Positions 8,518-17,416 of a DNA stretch of 64,000 nucleotides are shown one piece after another (positions within the stretch are counted from its first letter, which is position 1; each line of letters begins with the position of its first letter). Position numbers and translations under genes: made by a program. Source of the DNA: Alphaproteobacteria bacterium (lineage in GTDB: Bacteria > Pseudomonadota > Alphaproteobacteria > Rhizobiales > OSC116); assembly GCA_002400495.2 (NCBI GenBank), contig NVQL02000052.1, positions 152,614-216,613 on the forward strand, read 5' to 3'. The notes under the pieces were generated by a model. It searched no databases. It worked only from the letters and a program-made list of their open reading frames with translations, and was not told the origin of the DNA.

Positions 8518-9576
8518 TTATTTGTCGAGCGTCAAACGTATCCCGTCAGAATCAAACAAATGGGCAGCGCTTACATTAAATTCCAATCCAAACTTATCGC
8601 CAATATTCAGCTCAGTATTGCCATGATGGCGTATCAACACCTGCCCCAAACCCTCAACTTGCGTATAAATGTTAGAATCCGAACCCAAACGCTCCACCAC
8701 CTCCGCAGTGCCAACCACATGGCCTTTATCTTGCGCCACAATGGCAATATGCTCAGGCCGAATGCCAAAACTCACCGCCGCACCCCCACCACTCATGCCA
8801 ATCAAAGCGCCATTCACCAGCTGTAATTCCGCACCAACCTGTTTCACGTCAAAAATATTCATCGTGGGAGACCCGATAAAATTAGCGACAAACAGGTTAG
8901 CTGGAGATTGGTAAAGCTCTAATGGCCTACCAATCTGTTGTATTTTTCCTTCATTCAACACCACAATGCGGTCGGCCAAAGTCAACGCCTCAACCTGATC
9001 ATGAGTCACATAAATCATAGTTGCGCCCAAACGCTGGTGCAATTTGGCAATTTCAAGCCGCATCTCAACCCGCAAAGCCGCATCCAAATTCGACAACGGC
9101 TCATCAAACAAAAACGCTTTGGGGTCACGCGCGATGGCGCGCCCCATAGCAACACGCTGTCTTTGTCCCCCAGACAACGCCTTGGGCAGACGATCAAGCA
9201 AGCCTTTCAAACCCAATGTATCAGCCGATTTTTGAGTTCGCTGATCAATAATTTGCGCTTTTTCGCCACGTATTTCCAAGCTAAAACCCATATTACGCGC
9301 CACATCCATATGTGGGTAAAGCGCATAAGATTGAAACACCATGGCGATATCGCGGTCACGCGGCGCCAACTCATTGACCAGCTCATCATCAAATAACAAA
9401 TCACCCGCAGTGATCGGCTCAAGCCCCGCTATCATGCGCAATAAAGTCGATTTCCCGCAGCCAGAAGGCCCCACTAAAACAATAAATTCACCATCTTGTA
9501 TCTCAAGATTAATGTCATTCATCACCTCGACATCACCATAAGATTTAGATATTTCACGAAGTTCAATATTAGACAT
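8518..9576 (-). CDS. ABC sugar transporter ATPase, MalK/UgpC-like
   Basis: A 352-residue CUT1 ATPase. Seen: Walker A GPSGCGKST (about residues 36-44), a Q-loop, the signature LSGGQRQRVAMGRAIARD, Walker B AFLFDEPLSNLDA, a switch histidine (YVTHDQ), and the C-terminal OB-fold regulatory domain of the MalK type (SFGIRPEHI). The start at the ATG at 9574-9576 (MSNIELREISKSYG) is chosen for the RBS GGGGAGGGAG and because the extension upstream resembles no family. It energises the two permeases encoded immediately upstream. It is the last transporter gene of the GntR/PLP-enzyme operon. Confidence 0.92.
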   Translation of the reverse strand: MSNIELREISKSYGDVEVMNDINLEIQDGEFIVLVGPSGCGKSTLLRMIAGLEPITAGDLLFDDELVNELAPRDRDIAMVFQSYALYPHMDVARNMGFSLEIRGEKAQIIDQRTQKSADTLGLKGLLDRLPKALSGGQRQRVAMGRAIARDPKAFLFDEPLSNLDAALRVEMRLEIAKLHQRLGATMIYVTHDQVEALTLADRIVVLNEGKIQQIGRPLELYQSPANLFVANFIGSPTMNIFDVKQVGAELQLVNGALIGMSGGGAAVSFGIRPEHIAIVAQDKGHVVGTAEVVERLGSDSNIYTQVEGLGQVLIRHHGNTELNIGDKFGLEFNVSAAHLFDSDGIRLTLDK

Positions 9577-9590
9577 TTTTGCTCCCTCCC

Positions 9591-10433
9591 CTAGCCTTTC
9601 ACCGCGCCAGATGTTAAACCTTGCACCAAATAACGTTGAATAAAGATAAAAAACAAACAACTCGGCACCAGTGCAAACACCCCCGCCGCCATCATCTGCC
9701 CCCAATCGACCGAGAATTTAGACACAAAGGTCAACAGCCCAACAGGGAAGGTCATTTTATCGTTAGAATTAATCAGCATAATGGCAAACAATAACTCACT
9801 CCACGCCGCCGTAAACACAAAGCCCAAAGTCGCCGCCAACCCAGGAAGTGTCAGCGGAAAGACGACTTTACGCACGGCTTGTAGGCGCGTACAGCCGTCT
9901 ATCATCGCGGCTTCCTCTAGATCTTTGGGTATGCCATCAAAAAATGATTGCATTAAAAATGTCGCAAAAGGCACATTAAACGCCGTGTAAACCACAATCA
10001 AACTGGTCAAAGTATTGAGCAAACCCATGCCCGATATAATTCTATATATCGGCGCAATAATAATCAGCAGCGGAAACATTTGAGTGATCAACATAATGCC
10101 GATGATGATTTTTTTGCCACGAAATTGAAACCGCGAAAACGCATAACCCGCCGCCGCCGCAAGCACCGTGGTCAGAGCCGCCGTGCCAAACGAAACAAAT
10201 ATACTATTCTTAAAATAAATCAAAAAATCAGTATAAAGCAACACCGACTTAAAATTATCGAGCGTGACTTCAGATGGCCACAAGGCCACCCCATCACTAT
10301 AAATAAGCTTTTCAGGCGTGACCGAAATTTTCAACAACCAATAAAGCGGAAATAACGCAAAGGCTAAATAAAGCGCCAGCACAATATATTTACTGATCGT
10401 CCAACCGACCGCTGGCTTGGCAAAAACACTCAT
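9591..10433 (-). CDS. ABC sugar transporter permease, MalG-like (CUT1)
   Basis: A 280-residue inner-membrane protein with six predicted helices and the EAA loop KDLEEAAMIDGCTRLQAV near residue 180. It follows its MalF-like partner by one base and precedes the ATPase gene by 14 bases, so the transporter is one transcription unit. Substrate not determinable. Confidence 0.9.
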   Translation of the reverse strand: MSVFAKPAVGWTISKYIVLALYLAFALFPLYWLLKISVTPEKLIYSDGVALWPSEVTLDNFKSVLLYTDFLIYFKNSIFVSFGTAALTTVLAAAAGYAFSRFQFRGKKIIIGIMLITQMFPLLIIIAPIYRIISGMGLLNTLTSLIVVYTAFNVPFATFLMQSFFDGIPKDLEEAAMIDGCTRLQAVRKVVFPLTLPGLAATLGFVFTAAWSELLFAIMLINSNDKMTFPVGLLTFVSKFSVDWGQMMAAGVFALVPSCLFFIFIQRYLVQGLTSGAVKG

Positions 10434-10434
10434 A

Positions 10435-11373
10435 TCAATTCACCCTGACAAATTTTTGACGCATTTTTAACAATAAAGTTGCGAAGATTAACAGCAACAC
10501 CAACAACACCACCGAAACTGCTGATGCATAACCGAAATCCAGCTTTTTAAACGCTGTAAGAAAAATATAAGTCGAAAGAATTTGCGTAGAATTCGCAGGC
10601 CCACCACTGGTCATCACATAAATAAAATCAGCAAAATTGGCAATCCAAACAGTGCGCAACATCACAGTAATCACAATCATCGGCGCCAAAAACGGCAAGG
10701 TAATCTTAGAAAAAACTTGCCATTTAGATGCGCCATCAATGGCTGCCGCTTCATACATTTCATCGGGGATGGATTGCAAAGCGGCCAATAATGTAATGGC
10801 AAAAAACGGAATGCCAAACCAAACATTGGCAGCAATCGGGCCATACATGGCAATGCTCGGGTCAGCCAATATATTATAAGGCTCATCCAATATGCCCAAG
10901 GCAAACATCCAATGCGATAAAGGCCCAATCACCGGGTTAAACAACCATGCCCATGTCAGTGCCGATAAAAATGTCGGCACCGCCCACGGCAAAAAGATCA
11001 ACGCCTGAAAGAATTTTTGCCCCTTAAAACCAGCCTTTAACAGCATGGCCAAACCAAGGCCTAACGAGAATTGCAAAATAACCGAGGTAAACGTCCACCA
11101 AAAAGTATTGCGCAAGGATTTATAGAATTTACGGTCTTGATAAATGTCTTCAAAATGCTCAAAGCCAATCCAACCCGTGTCAGAAGGCCTGAACAGAGAA
11201 ATAGATTGAAAGGCATATGAAATGCCAATCACCAAGGGCACAAAAATCACCAGGCATATCAAGATAATGCTGGGAGATAAATATAAAAACGGCTCTAACT
11301 TTGGTGATTTAAATATTTTCCACCCCTGACCCTTTTGGTCAGGAGCAAAATTTTTGTTGGTGGTTAAACTCAT
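10435..11373 (-). CDS. ABC sugar transporter permease, MalF-like (CUT1)
   Basis: About 312 residues with six predicted membrane helices and the EAA loop DEMYEAAAIDGASKWQVF near residue 220. I place the start at the ATG in the ATGA overlap with the binding-protein stop (start base 11373, MSLTTNKNFAPDQ), which implies translational coupling. An alternative start 15 bases upstream would add five residues. Partner of the MalG-like permease that follows. Confidence 0.88.
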   Translation of the reverse strand: MSLTTNKNFAPDQKGQGWKIFKSPKLEPFLYLSPSIILICLVIFVPLVIGISYAFQSISLFRPSDTGWIGFEHFEDIYQDRKFYKSLRNTFWWTFTSVILQFSLGLGLAMLLKAGFKGQKFFQALIFLPWAVPTFLSALTWAWLFNPVIGPLSHWMFALGILDEPYNILADPSIAMYGPIAANVWFGIPFFAITLLAALQSIPDEMYEAAAIDGASKWQVFSKITLPFLAPMIVITVMLRTVWIANFADFIYVMTSGGPANSTQILSTYIFLTAFKKLDFGYASAVSVVLLVLLLIFATLLLKMRQKFVRVN

Positions 11374-12638
11374 TGAGTTTTCATCCATTCAGCATGTGCT
11401 TCAGTTAAATACTCAGCCCACATATTGGCCAATTCTTCAGCAGTATGTTCACCCAATAATGCTTCTTGTGATGTTTCCAAAACCAATTGGTCGCTGAAAT
11501 AACCCCATTGCTCCAAGTAAGATGGCATAATGGTCGGTACATATTCGGCATTGTTCAGCTCAGTGAACCAACCCGCAAATTGCTCGGTTTTAAAATGTGG
11601 ATCTTGATCAGCACCTTTATGCACAGGGATCACACCCACACGTTTCGACCAAATTGCATTATTTTCAGGTGATGACAAATGCGCCACCAAATCCCAAGAT
11701 GCATCTTTGGCTTCAGTAGAATTAAACACAGACCAACCTGCATAACCAATGGTTGGGAAAGCTTTGCCAGAAGGGCCAACAGGCATCGGAATGACTGCAA
11801 AGTCATCAGCGCTCATCCGCTCAGCAATGGCGATTAACGCATCAGGGTCTTGGTCTAAGAATGCACAAGTGCCAGAATAGAAGCCAGCTACAATTTCGTT
11901 AAAGCCCCAGTTCACAGAATCCTTAGGTGCGTAACCTTTTTGATACATGTCGAGCAAGAATTGAATGCCCTTAATTGAATCAGGTTCGTTCAAACGGCTT
12001 TGGCCATCTTCGGTGAAAAACTCATTGGTGCCGTTCATAGTGGCGGCAAACATAATCCAACCATTGGTGCCACCGCGGCTACCGCGTAAGCAATAACCAG
12101 ATTTACCAGGCAATTCAGATACAGCGGCAGAAGCGGCCATAAATTCATCCATAGTTTTTGGCGGTGCATCTACACCGGCTTCGGCCAATAGTTTTTTATT
12201 GTAGAACATGGCACGCAAATAAAAGCCGTAAGGCACAAGGTACGCTGTTTCGCCATGGCCACCATAACGCGCCATTTTCATGGTTTTGTCGGTCAATGTT
12301 GCGCCGCCAGACCAGCCTTTAATGCGGTCTTCCAAATCCATCAATTGGCCAGCAGCGGCATAAGATGCCACCCAGCTATCAGGCATTTCTACCACGTCAG
12401 GCGCATCTCCGCTTGATACCATAACGGCAAGTTTTTCGAAGGCTTGACCCCATGGCAGCGAAATCACTTCAACATCCACATCAGGATGTGCAGCTTCATA
12501 GCTATCGACCATGGTCATCAGTGTTTTTGTACGCTCTGGGCTGGTGATCACTTCAACCAGTCTCAGCTTGGTGTCGGCAAATGCAGGTGCTGCAATCATC
12601 GCCACCGTGGCGGTTAACGCCATCAATATTTTTTTCAT
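11370..12638 (-). CDS. ABC transporter solute-binding protein (family 1, CUT1)
   Basis: A 422-residue periplasmic binding protein from the ATG at 12636-12638, with the RBS AGAGGGAAA. The first about 21 residues are a clean signal peptide (MKKILMALTATVAM, cleaved near AFA-DT). The mature protein has two lobes with SYEAAHPDVDVEVISLPW near the N-terminus and a GYAGWSVFNST segment in the C-lobe, as in MalE/UgpB-like proteins. It is preceded in the operon by a PLP enzyme of sulfur amino-acid metabolism, an unusual partner for a CUT1 transporter. That context makes an amino-acid- or sulfur-containing glycoside ligand conceivable (inference). Confidence 0.9.
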   Translation of the reverse strand: MKKILMALTATVAMIAAPAFADTKLRLVEVITSPERTKTLMTMVDSYEAAHPDVDVEVISLPWGQAFEKLAVMVSSGDAPDVVEMPDSWVASYAAAGQLMDLEDRIKGWSGGATLTDKTMKMARYGGHGETAYLVPYGFYLRAMFYNKKLLAEAGVDAPPKTMDEFMAASAAVSELPGKSGYCLRGSRGGTNGWIMFAATMNGTNEFFTEDGQSRLNEPDSIKGIQFLLDMYQKGYAPKDSVNWGFNEIVAGFYSGTCAFLDQDPDALIAIAERMSADDFAVIPMPVGPSGKAFPTIGYAGWSVFNSTEAKDASWDLVAHLSSPENNAIWSKRVGVIPVHKGADQDPHFKTEQFAGWFTELNNAEYVPTIMPSYLEQWGYFSDQLVLETSQEALLGEHTAEELANMWAEYLTEAHAEWMKTQ

Positions 12639-12664
12639 TTTTCCCTCTTTTTGTTGCTCACCGC

Positions 12665-13831
12665 TCACACGATGCTTTGGCTTAAGGCCGACGCAAAGTC
12701 AGCCCAAAGGTCTTCTACATCCTCCAACCCAATGCTCAAACGCAGTAGATTGGCAGACACATTAAATTCCTGTAATGAGTTTTTTTCACCCGCTTGGGCA
12801 AGCGTAATTTTGGTCGGCACAACCAAGCTTTCAAACCCACCCCAGCTTACCCCCAGCTTAAATATTCTCAGATGGTTGCATAAACTGCGCACATCAATTT
12901 TCGGGTCAAGCTCAACCGAAAATAAGCCTGCTCGGCCCGTTAAGCCAGGAACAGAACCCGCTTTTGGTGAATTAATTTTGACAATGTTTTCAGTTTTTTC
13001 TAACCGCTCAATAAATATATTGGCCGAGGCCTGATGCGCCATCATGCGAATGTTCAAAGTCCGTAACCCGCGCAGCAATAAAAACGCCTCAAATGGCGCG
13101 AGCTTGCCGCCCAACAAGGTGAGTGAATGTTCGCGAATTTGAGTGATGGTTTGCTGGTTCGAAATTACCACGCCCGCCACCGTGTCCGAATGACCCGAAA
13201 TATATTTGGAGGCACTATGTATGACAATGTCTATGCCCAATTCTAGCGGCCGTTGAAATATTGGTGTCGCCCAGCTATTGTCTATCAATGTCATACAATT
13301 ATGCCGTCTGGCATGAGCCGCCACTTTGGCCACATCGACAGTTTCAAACATCATGCTGTTGGGGCTTTCCAAATAAGCCATGGTCACACCATCAAGCAAA
13401 TCTGGGTCATTTTCAAATGCACCAACGGAGTGATAAGTCACCCCAACACCCATTGGCTTTAATATATGTTCAAGAAATCGAAAGCTATCAGGATAGACAT
13501 TTTCAACCGCAGCCAAGCGATCACCGGATTTTATGAAAGCCAGAATGCTTGATGATATCGCTGCCATGCCAGAGGCAAATGCCACTGCCGCTTCGCCCGT
13601 TTCAATCTTAGCCATCATATTCTCAAAGGCGCTAACCGTCGGGTTTTGTACACGGGTGTAAATCGGCTGATTGGTGCGGCCTGTGGCACGGTCTTCAAAC
13701 GCGTCATAGTCTTCAAAAGTGAATAAAGAGGTTTGCACAATCGGCGGTGTCACACTGCCCGCACCATCCTCATAAGCGGCAGTCAATATGGTTGCAATAG
13801 ATGATTTTTTGCCTGCAGTATCAACGCTCAT
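12665..13831 (-). CDS. PLP-dependent Cys/Met-metabolism enzyme (cystathionine gamma-synthase/lyase family)
   Basis: A 388-residue fold-type I PLP enzyme. Seen: YTRVQNPT (58-65), which contacts the cofactor phosphate across subunits; SGMAAI (87-92); DNSWATP (184-190), with the aspartate that binds the pyridine nitrogen; and SASKYISGHSD, with the Schiff-base lysine at residue 209. Length and motifs match cystathionine beta/gamma-lyases, gamma-synthase and methionine gamma-lyase; sequence reading alone cannot separate these. It overlaps the GntR regulator gene by 11 bases and is followed within 30 bases by the ABC binding protein. A catabolic C-S lyase acting on the imported compound is the simplest reading, but this is inference. 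Confidence 0.85.
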   Translation of the reverse strand: MSVDTAGKKSSIATILTAAYEDGAGSVTPPIVQTSLFTFEDYDAFEDRATGRTNQPIYTRVQNPTVSAFENMMAKIETGEAAVAFASGMAAISSSILAFIKSGDRLAAVENVYPDSFRFLEHILKPMGVGVTYHSVGAFENDPDLLDGVTMAYLESPNSMMFETVDVAKVAAHARRHNCMTLIDNSWATPIFQRPLELGIDIVIHSASKYISGHSDTVAGVVISNQQTITQIREHSLTLLGGKLAPFEAFLLLRGLRTLNIRMMAHQASANIFIERLEKTENIVKINSPKAGSVPGLTGRAGLFSVELDPKIDVRSLCNHLRIFKLGVSWGGFESLVVPTKITLAQAGEKNSLQEFNVSANLLRLSIGLEDVEDLWADFASALSQSIV

Positions 13832-14588
13832 TGATGATGGCTTTCACTTCAGTTTGAACAATGTTCAATATTTCCTGCATCACCCGCACGGCTTCGTCAG
13901 CATTGCCTTCAACCACATATTTAGCCAAATCGCGATGCAAAGGAATGGAAGCTTCGCCAAGCCTTGCTTCACCTAGCGGCTCCACATAAATATCATTAAA
14001 TACGTCATGCAATTGCTTGATCATTTGGCCAAATAACGGGTTGCCCGAAGCCTCATTAATCGCGCCATGAAACAAAGCATCCGCCTCGCGCCAATCATCA
14101 CCCATTTCAAAATCATACATTAAAATTTCAAGCCGCGCCGAGATTAACCTACGTTGCTTTTCGTTGGCATTTATCGCCGCCAAACGCGTGGCTTCAATCT
14201 CCAAAACTGACCGCACACCATGAGTTCGAAGCAAGCTTTCTGCCTCTAATTTTAGAGTGATCGGCACATAAATAGAATTAGATGAAACCTCAGCGGCGAG
14301 TATCGTGCCAGCGCCTTTATTGCGGGTGATGATGCCCATGCCCTGCCAAGATTTTAGCGCTTCACGAATGGTCGAACGACCCACACTTAACTTTTTCGCC
14401 AATTCATTTTCAGTCGGCAAACGGTCACCAATTTTCAAACCCGCCGCTTCAATCATTTCAATCAAAGCGTCAATCACTTCCATATCGCGGGTGCGTTTTT
14501 TTATCGGCCGCAAGGCTCTAATGACATTGTTATTGGCGCTCTTTTTTGCCGTTTTCGCGGATTGAGGATTTTTGTTTTTAGTATTCAT
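13821..14588 (-). CDS. GntR-family regulator, FadR/FCD subfamily
   Basis: 255 residues. After a Lys/Asn-rich N-terminal tail (about 35 residues) comes the winged helix (DRLPTENELAKKLSVGRSTIREALKSWQGMG). An all-helical FCD ligand-binding domain fills the rest, with ADALFHGAINEASGNPLF and a late REALHRDLAKYV-like helix; these carry Asp/His residues that in this family bind a metal and a carboxylate ligand. It is the first gene of a six-gene minus-strand operon, and a perfect palindrome lies 35 bases upstream of its start, so autoregulation by an organic acid is likely. Confidence 0.9.
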   Translation of the reverse strand: MNTKNKNPQSAKTAKKSANNNVIRALRPIKKRTRDMEVIDALIEMIEAAGLKIGDRLPTENELAKKLSVGRSTIREALKSWQGMGIITRNKGAGTILAAEVSSNSIYVPITLKLEAESLLRTHGVRSVLEIEATRLAAINANEKQRRLISARLEILMYDFEMGDDWREADALFHGAINEASGNPLFGQMIKQLHDVFNDIYVEPLGEARLGEASIPLHRDLAKYVVEGNADEAVRVMQEILNIVQTEVKAIINER

Positions 14589-14622
14589 TAAAGATTTGCC
14601 CTTTTTATATAAAATATTATCT

Positions 14623-14637
14623 CATTGTCTGACAATG
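14623..14637 (-). promoter_or_regulatory. FadR/GntR-type operator
   Basis: CATTGTC-T-GACAATG is a perfect 15-base palindrome containing TTGTCTGACAA, the form expected for FadR-subfamily operators (as I recall them, TNGTNNNACNA). It lies 35 bases before the GntR gene start, in the promoter region of the PLP-enzyme/ABC operon. Confidence 0.7.
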
Positions 14638-14669
14638 TCAAACATTATGTTTTAAATCCGTATAAAGAC

Positions 14670-14703
14670 AAAAAAAATCACAGCCAAAATTAATTGGCAG
14701 TGA
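14670..14703 (-). terminator. Rho-independent terminator of the iol operon
   Basis: On the minus strand, downstream of iolB, TCACTGCCAA and TTGGCTGTGA pair over 10 bases with one mismatch around a six-base loop, followed directly by eight T. Good intrinsic terminator. Confidence 0.85.
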
Positions 14704-14733
14704 GGTTTTATATAGATAGGAAATGAAGTTAGT

Positions 14734-15534
14734 TTAAGCGTCGCGCTTGGCAATCCAATCAAATTCTGAGTGGTTTTCAAACCGCCATTTGCGCAACGGC
14801 CCCGCCATTACATTTAAATAATAACCCTCAAAACCATAAGGCACACCAACAGGGTGATGGCCTTTGGGCACTAACACGACATCACCATTATAGGCTGCCA
14901 TACTCTCATCCAACTCACCATCTTCGGTGAATACCCGTTGCATCACATAACCTTGCTTAGGGTTTATGCGGTGATAATAAGTCTCTTCCAAAAATGTCAT
15001 ATTCGGGAAATCATCTGTGTCATGGCGATGCGGCGGGTAAGACGACCAATTGCCATCAGGCGTAAAAGCTTCGGTTACCAATAAGCTGTCCGCAACATCC
15101 AATTCCTCCATCGCAATGGGGTAAACATGGCGTGTATTTGCCCCTTTGCCACGGGTATTTTTTTCAGGCTCGGGCAGCACGCGGGCTTCATAATTGCCTT
15201 TACCAGGCGCGGTGCAAACCGCAAGTGTGCAATCTGTCGTCGCCACCGCTTGCCACGATTGATCATTCGGCACATAAACACTCACTGGCGGTATTTGCTC
15301 AAATACATTCATCCGCTTGCCCAATTCACCAAAATCTTGGTCGCCTGCTGATATATCGGCCTTGCCTTCTACCAATACCAAAATCACCTCACGGTCGCCT
15401 GTCGATTCGGCAGCAATGTCACCCGCTTTTAAATGATATAGGCCAAAACCAACATAGCCCCAGTTGGCATTTTTTGTTGTGATATCATGAACTTTGCCAG
15501 TATTGGCAGTTGGTTTTCGTAATAAATTTGTCAT
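14734..15534 (-). CDS. iolB: 5-deoxy-glucuronate isomerase
   Basis: A 266-residue cupin-fold enzyme that converts 5-deoxy-glucuronate to 5-dehydro-2-deoxy-gluconate (DKG) in myo-inositol breakdown. Seen: the metal-binding cluster YPPHRHDTDDFPNMTFLEETYYHRI in the second half (His and Glu ligands) and the GHHPVGVPYGFEGYYLNVMAGP tail typical of IolB. Normal length. Last gene of the minus-strand iolG-iolC-iolD-iolB unit, separated by 25 bases from iolD and followed by a strong terminator. Confidence 0.95.
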   Translation of the reverse strand: MTNLLRKPTANTGKVHDITTKNANWGYVGFGLYHLKAGDIAAESTGDREVILVLVEGKADISAGDQDFGELGKRMNVFEQIPPVSVYVPNDQSWQAVATTDCTLAVCTAPGKGNYEARVLPEPEKNTRGKGANTRHVYPIAMEELDVADSLLVTEAFTPDGNWSSYPPHRHDTDDFPNMTFLEETYYHRINPKQGYVMQRVFTEDGELDESMAAYNGDVVLVPKGHHPVGVPYGFEGYYLNVMAGPLRKWRFENHSEFDWIAKRDA

Positions 15535-15559
15535 TATTTTTTCCCTCTTTTTATCCGCT

Positions 15560-17401
15560 TTAATTTAGCCCACGTCGGCTCTTAACACTAGCCTCATAAT
15601 TTTTGCGCGCCGCGCGCACTTCTGCGCGGTTTGAAACTTCTGGCACGGCCACATCCCACCAAAAACCGCCCGCATCAGTGGCTGGTAACGGATCAGTATC
15701 GATCACAATCACATGGCTGCGGTCAGATTCTTTTGCTCGTGCGATGGCCACCTCAAGCGCCGCAATGTCCTCCACTTTCTCCGCAATCGCACCTTGAGCA
15801 GCCGCATGCGCCGTAAAATCAATATCCGAAGGCCGCACCAAATTCGGCACGCTATCAAGCAAATTGTTAAACGAACGACCACCTGTTGCGCCTTGCAAAC
15901 GGTTGATGCACGCAAACCCACGGTTGTCCAACAAAACCACAATAATTTTCTGCCCCAACATCACGCTGGACGCCAGTTCAGAATTGGCCATCATATAACT
16001 GCCATCACCGACCATTACCAAAATATCACGCTCAGGCAAAGCCATCTTTGCACCCATTCCACCGGCAATTTCATACCCCATACAAGAATACCCATATTCC
16101 ATATGATAGCCATTGGGCTTACTGGCTTTCCATAATTTTTGCAACTCACCTGGCAGGCCACCTGCCGCACATAAAACGACACCATTATCGTCAAGCGATC
16201 TTTGCACCGCCCCAATCACATGCGCATCCGTGGGCACAATTCCGTCTTTAGGCGCTGCTGTCGCCGCCTCAATCGCCTCCAACCAGTTTTCACGCAAACT
16301 ACCATCAGGAGCAGGCGCCTTGTGCCCGCCCAAAGCCTCACTAAGAGCTTCAAGCGCCACTTTGGCATCTGCAACCAAAGCCGTCGTACCATTTTTAATG
16401 CCATCATAAGGCGTCACATTAATCGATAAAATCTCCCGCTCAGGGTTAGTAAAAACCGCCCATGAACCTGTTGTAAAATCCTGAAACCTCGTCCCCACAC
16501 CAATCACCAAATCAGCCTCTTGCGCCAAAGCATTGGCGGCCGAGCCACCCGCCACACCAATCGAGCCAAAGTTAAGTTCATGCTGCCAGTCCATGGCCGA
16601 TCGCCCCGCCTGCGTTTCACAAACCGCAATATTATGCGTCTCGGCAAACTCTCGCAAAGCGTCCGTAGCGCCCGAATATAACACACCACCACCCGCGACA
16701 ATCAACGGCTTTTTTGCCGCTTTAATCAAAGCCACAGCGTTAGCCAGCTCACGTGCATCAGGCGCAGGGCGGCGTCTATACCATGTCCGCGGTTCAAAAA
16801 AGCTCAACGGATAATCATAAGCCTCAGCTTGCGTATCTTGACAAAAAGACAACACAGCAGGCCCGCAATCACTAGGGTCAGTCAACACCCGCATGGCACG
16901 CGGCAAAGCGGTCAACAAATGTTCAGGGCGCGAAATGCGGTCAAAATACCGCGATACAGGCTTAAAACAATCATTGGCGCTTATTGTGCCATCGTCAAAA
17001 TCTTCAACCTGTTGCAAAACAGGGTCAGGCTCACGATTGGCAAACACATCACTAGGCACAAACAAAACAGGCAACCTGTTCACATGAGCAATCGCACATG
17101 AGGTCACCATATTGGTCGCCCCAGGCCCAATAGACGATGTCACCGCCATGGCCTGCGTGCGGTTTTTAGCTTTAGCAAATGCCACCGCCGCATTGCCCAT
17201 GCCTTGCTCATTATGCGCCCGATAGGTGAGAAAACTTTTATCCAAATCAGCCTCTGCCAAAGCTTCACCTAACCCAGCGACATTGCCATGGCCAAATATT
17301 GCCCACATGCCCGCGACAAGTGGCTCACCCTCTTGGTTTTTCTGCACCGATAGATATTTTATCATCGCCTGCGCCGCGGTTAAGCGTATAAATTTGGTCA
17401 T
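15560..17401 (-). CDS. iolD: 3D-(3,5/4)-trihydroxycyclohexane-1,2-dione hydrolase
   Basis: A 613-residue thiamin-diphosphate enzyme that opens the ring of the diketone formed by IolE. Seen: the N-terminal Pyr domain with SIGPGATNMVTSCAIAH (about 90-106), a central domain with VAGGGVLYSGA, and the C-terminal PP domain with the ThDP motif GDGSYMMANSELA near residue 467. Length matches IolD (about 610-640). It lies 15 bases after iolC. Its cofactor links this locus to the thiamin genes at the right of the window. Confidence 0.96.
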   Translation of the reverse strand: MTKFIRLTAAQAMIKYLSVQKNQEGEPLVAGMWAIFGHGNVAGLGEALAEADLDKSFLTYRAHNEQGMGNAAVAFAKAKNRTQAMAVTSSIGPGATNMVTSCAIAHVNRLPVLFVPSDVFANREPDPVLQQVEDFDDGTISANDCFKPVSRYFDRISRPEHLLTALPRAMRVLTDPSDCGPAVLSFCQDTQAEAYDYPLSFFEPRTWYRRRPAPDARELANAVALIKAAKKPLIVAGGGVLYSGATDALREFAETHNIAVCETQAGRSAMDWQHELNFGSIGVAGGSAANALAQEADLVIGVGTRFQDFTTGSWAVFTNPEREILSINVTPYDGIKNGTTALVADAKVALEALSEALGGHKAPAPDGSLRENWLEAIEAATAAPKDGIVPTDAHVIGAVQRSLDDNGVVLCAAGGLPGELQKLWKASKPNGYHMEYGYSCMGYEIAGGMGAKMALPERDILVMVGDGSYMMANSELASSVMLGQKIIVVLLDNRGFACINRLQGATGGRSFNNLLDSVPNLVRPSDIDFTAHAAAQGAIAEKVEDIAALEVAIARAKESDRSHVIVIDTDPLPATDAGGFWWDVAVPEVSNRAEVRAARKNYEASVKSRRGLN

Positions 17402-17416
17402 TTCACATATCCTTTT

